This document shows positions 46,050 to 56,423 of a DNA stretch of 64,000 bases, one piece after another. Source of the stretch: Apium graveolens (lineage: Eukaryota > Streptophyta > Magnoliopsida > Apiales > Apiaceae); contig NC_133648.1 in NCBI RefSeq assembly GCF_009905375.1, positions 305,242,565 to 305,306,564 on the forward strand, in the 5' to 3' direction. Under the pieces are notes generated by a model that saw nothing but the letters and a program-made list of their open reading frames with translations, did not search any database and was not told the DNA's origin. The stretch's first letter is position 1, and each line of letters starts with the position of its first letter. Made by a program: the position numbers and the translations under genes.

Positions 46050-46963
46050 CAGGATTTAATATCAGAACTTAACTTATATCATATTTTAATAGTCATCAGA
46101 ATATGGCTTCTAAACTCAAAAAGTGAATATCTTTTTATGTGATTCTTCATACAAATACTGACTTGTTTTCTTCAGAGTTTAATCATCAGAACTTCCATCA
46201 GAACTTGTCCTCAGAATTTATGCAAATGACACTTAACTGTTTGTCAAAAACAACTTAATCACCACAGTAATTTTCATCATTCATATGGAGTGAAAGTGTG
46301 TGCATTCAGCAAAATATCAGATAAAGATTAAAGTCTGATAAACTTCAGTACATCTTAGAAATAAGGTATAACTAAGAAAAGTACTTAAAATCTGTCATCA
46401 ATCATGAAGTCTACTATAGAACAAATTTATGCAAGATTCCACCTCAACTGTTTGTGCTCATTTTATGCATCTTTTGAAATTCCTTTTTACAGTGGCTTCC
46501 CTTCCATATATTTACTCTAGATCTCAAAGGAGTACCTGACTTTTATTTTATTTTCTTTTCTTTTGATAAGTGAGGCTTATCAATATTTAGTTCATTCTTA
46601 AGATTTACTGACATCAGAATCTGACAGATAAGAAGCAAGAATCTAGTTTGTGACTTAGTAATAAGATACACAAAGTAAACTTGACTAAGCTCAAAATCAG
46701 AATTTGCTTATGTTAATGAGTTTCCACATAACAACTAATTCAAAGATGGGATTTCTATTATGTTAAAGACTACTAGGTCAGCATCTAGCACAGTTATCCT
46801 CATTGGATTGAATAGTCACAAAACATTCAAAACACTATCAGAGTTCAAAGATCCACATCAGATAACAATCAGCATTTAATGAATTTCAATTAAAGAATAG
46901 ATTGCATGAAGATAAGACAATCTGTAAACACTGATCATAAAGAATGATGCATGAGAACAAAAA
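46050..46963 (-). other. Noncoding gap between RNase H and envelope-like ORF (element A)
   Basis: About 0.9 kb without a gene. It corresponds to 51960-53084 of element B and shares blocks such as GACTACTAGGTCAGCATCTAG and GATAAGTGAGGCTTATC, the latter a near-palindrome. The word ATCAGAACTT recurs (46185, 46197). Confidence 0.6.
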
Positions 46964-47270
46964 CTAAGCAGATTTAGAGAAAGAACCTGAAACCATTCCA
47001 AGTTCATTTACCAGTCTTTTAAAAGTAGCTTCATATAGTGGTTTTATGAAGATATCTGCTAGTTGTTGATCTGTTGGAACAAAATACAATTCCACTGTAC
47101 CTTCCATCACATGTTCCCTTATGAAATGGTACCTAATACTGATGTGCTTTGTCATTGAGTGTTGAACTGGATTACATGTCATAGCAATAGCACTTTGATT
47201 ATCATAGTAAATAGGGATTTTAGAAAATTCTAACCCATAATCCAGTAACTGATTCTTCATCCAAAGAATC
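46964..47270 (-). pseudogene. Element A RNase H, C-terminal end
   Basis: End of the A polyprotein: MKNQLLDYGLEFSKIPIYYD, HSMTKHISIRYHFIREHV and VPTDQQLADIFIKPL, terminating at TGA/TAA near 46964. It is almost identical to B residues 53085-53400. Element B interrupts it at 47271, and the preceding part is at 58929. Confidence 0.85.
47266..47270. repeat. Target site duplication of element B (left copy)
   Basis: GAATC, repeated at 58924-58928. Joining the flanks restores the A RNase H. Confidence 0.9.
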
Positions 47271-47855
47271 TGTTAGGTCACACACACTGTAGAAGGGGGT
47301 TGAATACAGTGTATACTACAATCAAATCGAATTAAGAACACAAGTATGAAACATAGAATAATCTTATTAATAAAACAGTATTACAATGGAACCGTTCTCT
47401 TTCAGTGATGAACAAGTATCACGAGAGCTGCTAGGGTTACAATGAATAATATTCTCGATTAAGATAATACTTATAGTATAAACCCTATGTTGTGTTTATA
47501 TAGACACACAGTTACAAGATAATCTTCTAATCGATATAGAATATAAGTCTGCATCCTAAAATATATGAACTAGTTATCTTTTCCTCCAAGTATTCTATTC
47601 TTCATAGAATTCTTCTCCATGCATATCTCTTCTTATTTTAGTCTTGATCTTCTTTCCTTTAAATCAGCCGCCTTCCTTATCTGAATGTCTTCTTAAGTCC
47701 TGATATTATCTCCTGATAAATATCTTCTGATATCTTAAGTTCTAACTTCAGTATAAGTACTGATTTCCAGTTAAGTCCTGATTTGTCCTGTTAGTCAAGA
47801 TCTGAAAACTAAACATAAATCATTATTAGACATGATATCATAAATATATCTAACA
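47271..47855 (-). repeat. 3' LTR of element B
   Basis: 585 bp. The plus strand runs TGTTAGGTCACAC..ATATATCTAACA. The minus-strand TATA box (TATATAAA) lies at 47495-47502. Words like AAGTCCTGAT and AAGTACTGAT are repeated at 47690-47785. Confidence 0.92.
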
Positions 47856-47868
47856 ATCTCCCCCAACT
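47856..47868 (-). other. Polypurine tract of element B
   Basis: The minus strand reads AAGTTGGGGGAGAT next to the LTR, as in element A. Confidence 0.8.
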
Positions 47869-48060
47869 TGTAAATTAGCATAATATACAAGTTTAATAGA
47901 TATTTGATGATGTCAAAAACATTAAGTACAAATGCATATGAGAATTTGACTAAGTAACTACAACTCACAGTTCTTGTAGCTATTACCATCCTTAAAGTCT
48001 GATATCAGCTTTAGCCTGTATATACTTCAAAATTTAACAGTTGTAGTCCTTGACTTGGCT

Positions 48061-51000
48061 TCAATATGTGATCTCTTTAATGTCAGGAGTTGTTCTGAGA
48101 TAGTTCTTCAAAAGAGTTCTCTTAGCATATTCAAGTTCATTCTGCATCCTCCTTTTTGCATCTTTAAGTTCAACTGTATCTTCTCTTGTTTGAAAGATAG
48201 CAGCCCTGAGATCATTTATTTTTTCTTTCCTTATTTCCTGATCCAATCTGATGAGATAGGCTTTATCAGACTCTAGATTGAATTCAAGTCCCTTAATACC
48301 AAGAAATGTAGTGATTTTGGCGGTATTAGGTTTCATCTCAACTATATCACCATTGTGAGCTCTGTACTTAGGATAGTATGGTCTGTCAGACTTTAAAGAG
48401 TAAAGTTTATTCTGCCTTTGAATATCAGATTTTAAGTAATTGGCAGCACCATTTGTTGATCAGTTTTTCACTTGAAGTAGAAATAGCACATGTTGCAATT
48501 CTTCAAAGTACTTCAAACGAATAGCATTCTTTCTAATCTGGAATACCCTCCCATCTGTCATGAAGTATAGCATGATATCTTCTTTCAATATAGAGTGGTA
48601 GACCATTTGTACAGACTCTGGTTGATTCAATCTTTCAGGAGTTGTTCCTACTCCTGGTTCACTCAAAGAAGTTGGATCAGAGGTAGTATTATTTACTCTC
48701 TTTTCTTTAGAACTACCCAATCCTGATTTGTCTCTAGCTTCCTTTCCTCGAATAACTCTTGCTTCAAAATCACTTGATGTAGTCTTTAAAGGTTGAGTAG
48801 ATTGTTGAGCTTTAGTAAACCCAGGTAGTAGAATTTTTGAAGGTTTAACATGAGCAATTTCAGAGGTTTCAAGTCTGGCTTTAAGTCTGGCTTCTTCTTT
48901 CTTCAGACTTTCAAGGTCCATTCCTGGATTGTCTTTGAGAAATAGTCTTTTTGAAATTTCTTCATCCAACTTCTGTAACTTGGGGTCTTGATAGTAGACT
49001 GATGTTTCCTTCCCCTTAAGCTTCAATGTCTGCATAAACTTCCGTGATTCTTGACTTTCACCCTATATCAGAACATCAGGCTTAGTCAGAACTTGCTTAT
49101 CAGAACTTTTTCTTCTATTAGCATCAGAACTTGATCTCTGTATAGAAGTTCCTGCTATCCTGGATGAAAAACCTTTGCCTTGACCATGACCTCTACCCTA
49201 TTCAGAGTTTCCCTGGTCTTCATTATCATCATCCTTACCCTTCAGTGGTTGATCAGTATTGCATTTAGACTTAATCACTTTATCCCCCTTTTTGGCATCA
49301 TCTGGTAGAAGGAGAGAGACAAGCAATTCCACAGAGTTTTGGATTTCATTGAGTTGATCTTGTTGAGCAGCTTGATTCTTTAAAATATCAGATATTTGAG
49401 CTTGCTGCTTTTCTTGAGTCTTTTCTATATACCCAATTCGGTCAAAGACTGGCTTAAAAAACCTGTTCTTTTCCAATTTGACATTCATGTCTTGCTGAAT
49501 CAGGGTTTCTTGAATTTTGTTCACCTTGGCTTGAGTTATTGAGTGTTGACCTTGAAGGTGCCTTGTACTCAATGCAATAACTCTGAGTTGTGCTTTGAAA
49601 TCATCATTCACCAGCATTTCATCAGCTTTAGCCAGGTGCTAAGCAAGAATATTTGCAGTAGGAACAAAATCAACTTTGTTCCACTCCTTGATCCATTTTT
49701 TTCCTCTTGGAGTTTTACTCCAAGGTACTGGTGCATCCCCTCTAACAAAGTTCTTGATTAAATCAGCTTTTGCCTAGAACTTGTTGAGGTGCATGTCCTG
49801 AAGGACCAGCTACATCAACATATAGATTTGTAGCAGCTTCACCAGTATTGTCAGCATTTGCAGCATCAGAACTTACAGAGCCTGCAGAATCAGCTTCCTC
49901 TGATAAAATGATAGTGTGTGAGGCTATAGAGGTTTCAAAATCATCCTCTAAGTTCTGATCAACATCCAAATTCTGATGCTCACCTAAAATTCGATCTTCA
50001 TCATCTAGATTCAGAAGAGGTGTTGTTGGAATATCTGCATTGAAATCAACATCTAAAATTGGTGTTGTTGGTGGAGTATGTTGAAGAATGGCTGGAGCTT
50101 CCAAGTACAGAACCTCAGGCACATTCAGGTTATGAATGTCTATTTTAGCACTTATACCTGGTGCATCTGTATGTACTTGTTCCATGATAGGAGACACATG
50201 AGGTGTAGGCACTCTGTCTTGAGCAGTTTTTTCAGCTTGTATTGGTGACAGTGGAGGTGTAGATGCAGTGGCTTCAGCAAATTCTGGTTGTGTAGATGGA
50301 AGGGATTCAATCACAATTGGCTCCTTTGGGATCAGAGATTCCTGATCCCCTTCCTTAGTTGCTGCTTCCACATTCTCTGAATCTGACTCAACTATGTCCC
50401 TATTAGCTCTTTATTTCTTCACTTTCTTCAAGGGTGGAGATCCTTTGGGAGCTTTGTCATCAGAATTTAGCTTTCTAAGCCTTTTTAGGGGCCTAGAACT
50501 CCCAGTTTCATGAGCTTTCTGAGAAGAGACCTTCTCAGCTACTTTTGCAACAGGTTCTGATGGTTGAACCTGTACCTCCTCATTATCAGACTCATCTCTT
50601 AAAATTATTTTCCTTCTTTTCTGCTTTGTTCGAGGAACTGACTTGGTCCTCTTTGCTCTAGAAGAAGAAGGCTTCACTATCGGTGCTGATGGTTGAGTGA
50701 TATCTGCTGATGTATGTGGATGTTGTGTTTGGGTGGTGGTTTGTTCTGATGGCTGTTGTGTGTTGGTGGGTTGGACATCAGGATATAGTAATGAATAGGT
50801 TGCATAATCAGCATTTACCAGAGCTTGCTTTACTGATAAAGGAATACTAAGGGGTCTCAAAACTCCCTTCTTGTTGTCAGCAGTGAAAAGATCAGTAAAA
50901 GCCCTTTTTACTAACCTAAAAGGTTCTATGAGTTCACCTGCTAGTTTTGGTTCATCTGATGTACAGTAATTGTAAATTAACTGACAGAACCTAGCAAAGT

Positions 51001-51607
51001 AAACTACATTCATGTCCTCTTTCATTCTATCTCCAATAAAACATAACACGGTCTTTGTATAATCAAAATGAGACTGGTTTAAGAGTGCATACCCAATTTG
51101 CTGTGTCAGAATAGGAATGGCATCAAAATTTGAGCATTTGTTGGCAAACGTCTTCGTGATTCAATCGATGAAGAAGCTCCATTCCTTTCGAATATATGGG
51201 CGTTTGAGTTGACCCAACTTAGCCAAACTCTGTTCATACCCAAGATTAGCCATCATTTGCTGTAGCAGGGGCTCTTCAACAGCAGAACTAAACTCGCAGA
51301 ATTCAGGTAGATGTAGAGCTTTTTGAACTGCTCCCGGAGTAACAACATACTCAACCTCATTTGCTGTAAATACGATGCTTGGAGTCCCATGCTTACCACC
51401 ATCATCATAATTTCCAGTACGCCAGAATATCAGAACTTGAGTTCCAGATATACTGGATGGTTGTGTCAATACGAACCCAATTTCACTATGAGATAAGAAA
51501 TCCTGAATAAAATGAAGTTCCGAAGGAGCTTCACTCTTAGTGAGAATGGCAGCATAGTTGTTGGGGACGAACTTTGCTCCATTAAAGATTATATCCTTGG
51601 GTGCCAT
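48061..51607 (-). pseudogene. Envelope-like ORF of element B
   Basis: Extra ORF downstream of pol, the Sirevirus hallmark, nearly complete. It starts at ATG 51607 (MAPKDIIFNGAKFVPNNYAA). A globular N-terminal region (~51607-50850) has one TGA at 51161 where CGA is expected. A Thr/Gln/Pro-rich and basic segment (SSRAKRTKSVPRTKQKRRKI) follows. Acidic proline-rich sequence spans 50371-49763. A coiled coil lies at 49617-49200 (FKAQLRVIALSTRHLQGQ, EKTQEKQQAQISDILKNQAA). Lys-rich segments and a C-terminal helical region (LRAAIFQTREDTVELKDAKR) end at 48061. Stops and slips split it into about six open pieces. I see no signal peptide or membrane span, so a true envelope role is not supported. Function unknown. 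Confidence 0.72.
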
Positions 51608-53084
51608 TGAAAATAGGTGAGAAGTTAGAATTCCTGAAAAGTGTTTGATAAAATGTAGGTATAGTAAACCGTCAGAAAATATGAGAGAATAAGGAAAAGA
51701 GAGAGAGTGAATAGAATAGAAATGTAAATAAAAGATTTGAAAATCTTTTATCTCTTTTACTTAGACACCCCACGTGACAACAGTTATTGAGAAGTGGAAC
51801 AGACGTTACACCTGTCAGCCATGCAGCAGTTAAGACAATAGTTAATGGGCACGGGAAATAAGTAATGATTACTATGCACATGCAGTTTCAAAAAAAAATG
51901 TTCCCACTAAACAAATGATTATTACTGTCTTTATCTCACATAGACCAATATTCTGATAAAATATAACCGTTCAAGTATTGACCTAGAAAATAAATAAAGG
52001 AAATAAATACTGCCACGTCAGCATCATAACTTGATTTTTATTAGAATATAAAAGTCATCAGAATATGGCTTCTTTACTCGAAAAGTGAATGTTTATTTCT
52101 GTACTTCTTCACATAAATACTGATATGGTTTCAATAGAACTTAATCATCAGAACTTCCATCAGAACTTGTCCTCAGAATTTATGCAACTTACACTTAAAC
52201 TGTTCATCTAAAACAATCATTAATCACCACAGTAATTTTCATCATTCATATGGAGTGTAAGTGTGTGCATTAAGCTAAATATCAAACAAAGAGTAAAGTC
52301 TGATTCACTTCAGTACATCTTAGAAATAAGGCATAACTAAGAACTTTTCTTAAAATCTGTTATTAGTCTGAAGTCTACTATAGAATGAGTTCATGCATGA
52401 GTCCACCTCAACTATTTTGTGCTCATATTATGCATCTTTTGAAATTCCTTTTTACAGTGGCTTCTCAGTGTAAGTGAGTCACGACTGCTTATCAGAATTT
52501 ATGTTGTTATCAGATTATTTCTCCAGTAATCAGAGAATGTGAAAATTCACCAAGAAAATTTTATTTTAAATTTCTAATGCATATTACTTAAAGCAATGCA
52601 CTTGGGTCTTCCCTTTCATATATATTTTTCTCTAGATCTCAAAGGAGTACCTGATATTTATTTTTTTTCTTTTTTTTTCTTTTGATAAGTGAGGCTTATC
52701 AGCACTTAGTACATCTATCAGATTTACAAACATCAGAACTTAATAGATAAGAAGAACTATTCTAGTTTTTGACTTAGTAATAAGATACACAAAGTAAACC
52801 TAACCAATCTCAATATCAGAATTTTCTTGTGTTAAACGATTTCCACATAAACAATTACTTCAAACATGGGATCTTTAGTATATTAGAGACTACTAGGTCA
52901 GCATCTAGCACAGTTATCCTCATTGGATTGAATAGTCACAAAAATATTCATATCACTATCAGAGTTTAGAAATCCATATCAGACAACAATCAGCACTTAG
53001 TAAATTTCAATTTAAGCACATATTACATAAAGAGAGTAATATCTGTAAATACTGATCATAAAATCTGATGTAACAGAACATAAA
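51608..53084 (-). other. Noncoding gap between RNase H and envelope-like ORF (element B)
   Basis: About 1.5 kb without a gene. On the minus strand a pyrimidine-rich tract (RC of 51689-51714) and ACTTTTCAG|GAATTC (acceptor at 51634) precede the envelope-like ATG by about 26 bases, a possible splice acceptor. An inverted repeat AAAAGATTT..AAATCTTTT lies at 51728-51749. The word ATCAGAACTT recurs (52147, 52159). Confidence 0.55.
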
Positions 53085-53816
53085 CTAAACAGATTTAGAG
53101 AAAGAACCTGAAACCATTCCAAGTTCATTTACCAATCTTGTAAAAGTAGCTTCACATAGTGGTTTTGTGAAGATATCTGCTAGTTGTTGATCTGTGGGAA
53201 CAAAATGCAATTCCACTGTACCATCCATCACATGTTCCCTTATGAAATGGTACCCGATGCTGATGTGCTTTGTCATTGAGTGCTGAACTGGATTACCTGT
53301 CATTGTAATAGCACTTTGATTATCATAGTAAATAGGGATTTTAGAAAATTCTAACCCATAATCCAGTAACTGATTCTTCATCCAAAGAATCTGTGCACAA
53401 CAGCTTCCTGCAGCAATGTACTCTGCCTCTGCAGTTGATGTGGAAATTGACTTTTGTTTTTTGCTAAACCAAGAAACTAATCTGCCTCTAAGAAATTGGC
53501 AGCTTCCACTTGTGCTTTTCCGGTCAATTTTGCACCCTGTAAAATCTGCATCTGAGTAACCTATTAGCTTAAAGTCTGATTCCCTAGGATACCACAATCC
53601 CAGATCAGTTGTACCCTTAAGGTACCTGAAAATTCTTTTTACAACTGTTAAGTGAGGTTCTTTTGGATCTGCTTGAAATCTTGCCCAAAGACAGGTAGCA
53701 TACATGATATCAGGTCTACTTGCAGTTAGATAGAGTAATGAGCCAATCATACCTCTATAATCAGTAATATCTACTGATGTACAAGTATCCTTATCCAATT
53801 TTGTTGTATTGGCCAT
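53085..53816 (-). CDS. Element B RT end and RNase H
   Basis: Open segment of 243 codons ending the B polyprotein. It contains GMIGSLLYLTASRPDIMYAT and RIFRYLKGTTDLGLWYP. RNase H follows: YSDADFTGCKIDRKSTSG, STAEAEYIAAGSC, YYDNQSAITM, IREHVMDGTVELHFVPTDQQ and ADIFTKPL. All expected acidic residues of the Copia RNase H are visible. It starts after a frame break near 53840 that separates it from the RT. Confidence 0.88.
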   Translation of the reverse strand: MANTTKLDKDTCTSVDITDYRGMIGSLLYLTASRPDIMYATCLWARFQADPKEPHLTVVKRIFRYLKGTTDLGLWYPRESDFKLIGYSDADFTGCKIDRKSTSGSCQFLRGRLVSWFSKKQKSISTSTAEAEYIAAGSCCAQILWMKNQLLDYGLEFSKIPIYYDNQSAITMTGNPVQHSMTKHISIGYHFIREHVMDGTVELHFVPTDQQLADIFTKPLCEATFTRLVNELGMVSGSFSKSV

Positions 53817-53840
53817 AGGAGTGGATGCACTTGAACAATC

Positions 53841-54786
53841 TTACATTCCAAATTTCTTCAACAAATTTCTGGTGTACTTAGATTGACAAATAAAAGTTCC
53901 TTCTTCATTCTGCATGACTTGAAGGCCCAGAAAATAGCTAAGTTCTCCCATCATACTCATTTGATATCTTGACTGCATTAGCTTGGCAAACCTTTTACAA
54001 AGTCTGTCATTTGTAGAACGAAAAATGATAATCAACATATATCTGCACCAAAAGTAAGTCCTTTCCATGGTTGAGATAAAATAAATTTTTGTCAATAGTC
54101 CCTCTGTTAAATCCACTTTCCAGAAGAAATTGAGCTAATGTCTCATACCATGCTCTTGGAGCTTTCTTAAGGCCATAAAGTGCTTAATCAAGTCTGTAGA
54201 CATGATGAGGAAACTTTGAATCTACAAAACCTGGAGGTTGTTCAACATATATTTCTTCTTCCAATTCTCCATTAAGAAAAGCACTTTTTATATCCATTTG
54301 AAAGACTGTAAACTTCTTGTGAGTAGCATAAGCCAAAAATATCCTTATGGCTTCCAATCTAGCAACTGGTGAAAATGTTTCATCATAATCAATTCCCTCC
54401 TGTTGAGAATATCCTTTTGTAACCAGCCTTGTTTTATTCCTTGTAATTATGCCATCACTATCAGTTTTGTTTCTGAACACCCATTTTGTACCAACAACTG
54501 ATCTGTTCTTTGGTCTTGGCACTAGGGTCCAGACTTTATTTTTTTCAAATTTATTTAACTCTTCCTGTATTGCTTGCACCCAATCAGCATCTTGAAGAGC
54601 TTCTTCCACTTTTTTTGGTTCAGCCTGAGAAAGAAAAGAATGATAGAGACATTCATTTGATGTTGTTGTTCTAGTTCTAATACCTGCTTCAGGATCTCCA
54701 ATAATCAAGTCAGGTGTATGTGCTTTAGTCCACTTCCTTGCAGATGGAAGGTTATCATTAGAACTGGATGCTCCCCCATGATCCAT
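53841..54786 (-). pseudogene. Element B reverse transcriptase
   Basis: RVT_2-type RT. From 54786: [60 protein letters not shown] and [19 protein letters not shown], with a stop near 54184. The part to 53841 holds GELSYFLGLQV and CQSKYTRNLLKKFGM. The catalytic YVDD box is broken: element A has GTTGATGATATCA where B has GTTGATTATCA, a 2-base loss near 54030 that turns YVDD into YVDY and shifts the frame. Confidence 0.85.
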
Positions 54787-55123
54787 GCTATCTCCATCAA
54801 CATTTTCTGAGTTGGATCCTTCAGAATTTGAGTTTCCATAATTATCAGAAGTTGGCCCATCAGAACTTGATGAATCAGAATTTGAGTTTCCAGAATTATC
54901 AGAACTTGGCCCATCAGAACTTGATGAATCAGAACTTGAAGAGCCTGTTCTAGGTTCTGATGCTTCTTGAGATGTGGTTGGATCTTCAATATGCTCCCCC
55001 TACACAGGTGCATTTTCCTTTGGTGTAGTCACCACAGTTTCAATAACATCAGAGTTTAACCCATCAGAGTTTGCAGTATCAAGATTTAGACTATCAGAAT
55101 TTATAGAATCAGAATTTAAAACT
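54787..55123 (-). pseudogene. Element B integrase-RT linker
   Basis: Low-complexity acidic/Ser linker with many copies of ATCAGAACTT (54859, 54898, 54913, 54928), coding for S-S-D runs in the sense strand. It corresponds to 60250-60650 in element A. Confidence 0.6.
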
Positions 55124-55998
55124 TCATTTTTCAAATCTCAGCTGATCATGATCATTGAAATCTTCAAGTCCAGTAATCTTCTTATCATCAAAAAAGACTT
55201 TGATAGATTCCATGACAACCCTTGTTCTTAAATTGTAGACTCTGAAGGCTTTGGATAGATGTTCAGGATGAGTCTTAATAACAAAACACTTGCATCCAAA
55301 TACATGAAAGTACTTCAGATTTGGCTTCTTTTTCTTCACCATCTTATATGGTGTCTTTCCATGCTTGTTGATAAGTGTTTCATTCCGAGTAAAACAAGCA
55401 GTCCGTAAAGCTTCAGCCCAAAAGTAGGTTGGTAACTTTGCTTCATCAAACATAGTTCGTGCAGCTTCAATAAGAGTTCTATTCTTTCTTTCAACAACTC
55501 CATTTTGCTGTGGAGTTCCAGGAGCAGAAAATTCCTGCTTTATTTCATGGTTTTTGCAGAACTGTTCCATAATCATATTCTTGAACTCAGTGTCATGATC
55601 ACTTCTTATGATTTTCACAGAGTCTTTGACCAACTTATCCAGTTGTTTGACATGATCAATCAAGATAGATGCAGTTTCACTTTTGGTGTGTAAGAAATAC
55701 ACCCATGTGTATCTGGTAAACTCATCTACTATGACCATAACATATTTCTTCTTTGCAATAGATATGACATTCACTGGACCAAATAGATCAACATGCAGTA
55801 GGTGATAAGGCTCAAGAATTGAAGATTCAGTCTTGCTCTTGAATGAAGATTTTCTTTGTTTTGCCTTTTGACATGAATCACAAAGGCCATCAGAAGCAAA
55901 TAATGATTTTGGCAGTCCTCTCACAAGATCTTTCTTGACTAGTTCATTTATATTGTTGAAATTTAAATGAGAGAGTTTCTTGTGCCAATCCTAGCTTT
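55124..55998 (-). pseudogene. Element B integrase
   Basis: GAG-pre-integrase zinc region (WHKKLSHLN near 55985, CDSCQKAKQRKSSF near 55870) and integrase core. The first Asp is in LHVDLFGPVN. The second region reads RSDHDTEFKN where element A has SDNGTEF, so the Asp is kept but the next residues changed. The Glu is in QQNGVVERKNRTL. HVFGCKCFVIK and the linker begin near 55330. Compared with A, about 60 bp are missing after HPEHLSK. A local tandem duplication of AGCTTTCTTCAATTGA at 55992-56026 damages the start. Confidence 0.85.
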
Positions 55999-56000
55999 CT

Positions 56001-56423
56001 TCAATTGAAGCTTTCTTCAATTGATGCTCTGCTTAATAGACAGATTGCAGAACCATCATAACTTGTTGAAAGCTTGGATTCATAAATGTTACCATGCCTG
56101 TATCCCTTTAGAACAACTCTGCCTGTAGATTTGCTTACAACTTCGCATTGTTCTTCAAAGAAATCCACATGATAACCTCTGTCACAGATTTGACTAACAC
56201 TCATCAGATTATGTATGAGTCCTGAGACTAGAGCTACTTTTTCAATGATGACATTCCCAAGATTGATATTGCCATATCCCAGAGTTTTTTTCATGTTGCC
56301 ATCTCCATAAGAAACTCCTGGGCCAGCTTTCTCCACAAAGCCTAATATCAGGGCTTTATTTCCAGTCATATGTCCTAAACATCCACTGTCCAGAACTAGG
56401 ATGTTTTTCCTGTTGCCCTGCAA
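56001..56423 (-). pseudogene. Element B protease
   Basis: Copia protease with catalytic LDSGCLGHMTGNKA near 56390, where A has DSGCSGHMTG, then GKTLGYGNINLGN-like sequence and NLMSVSQICDRGYHVDFFEE. The frame closes near 56001 beside the tandem duplication. Confidence 0.8.

Noticed and set aside
48061..51607. True viral envelope gene
   Set aside because: No signal peptide, furin-like site or hydrophobic membrane segment is visible. The name rests only on its position after pol.
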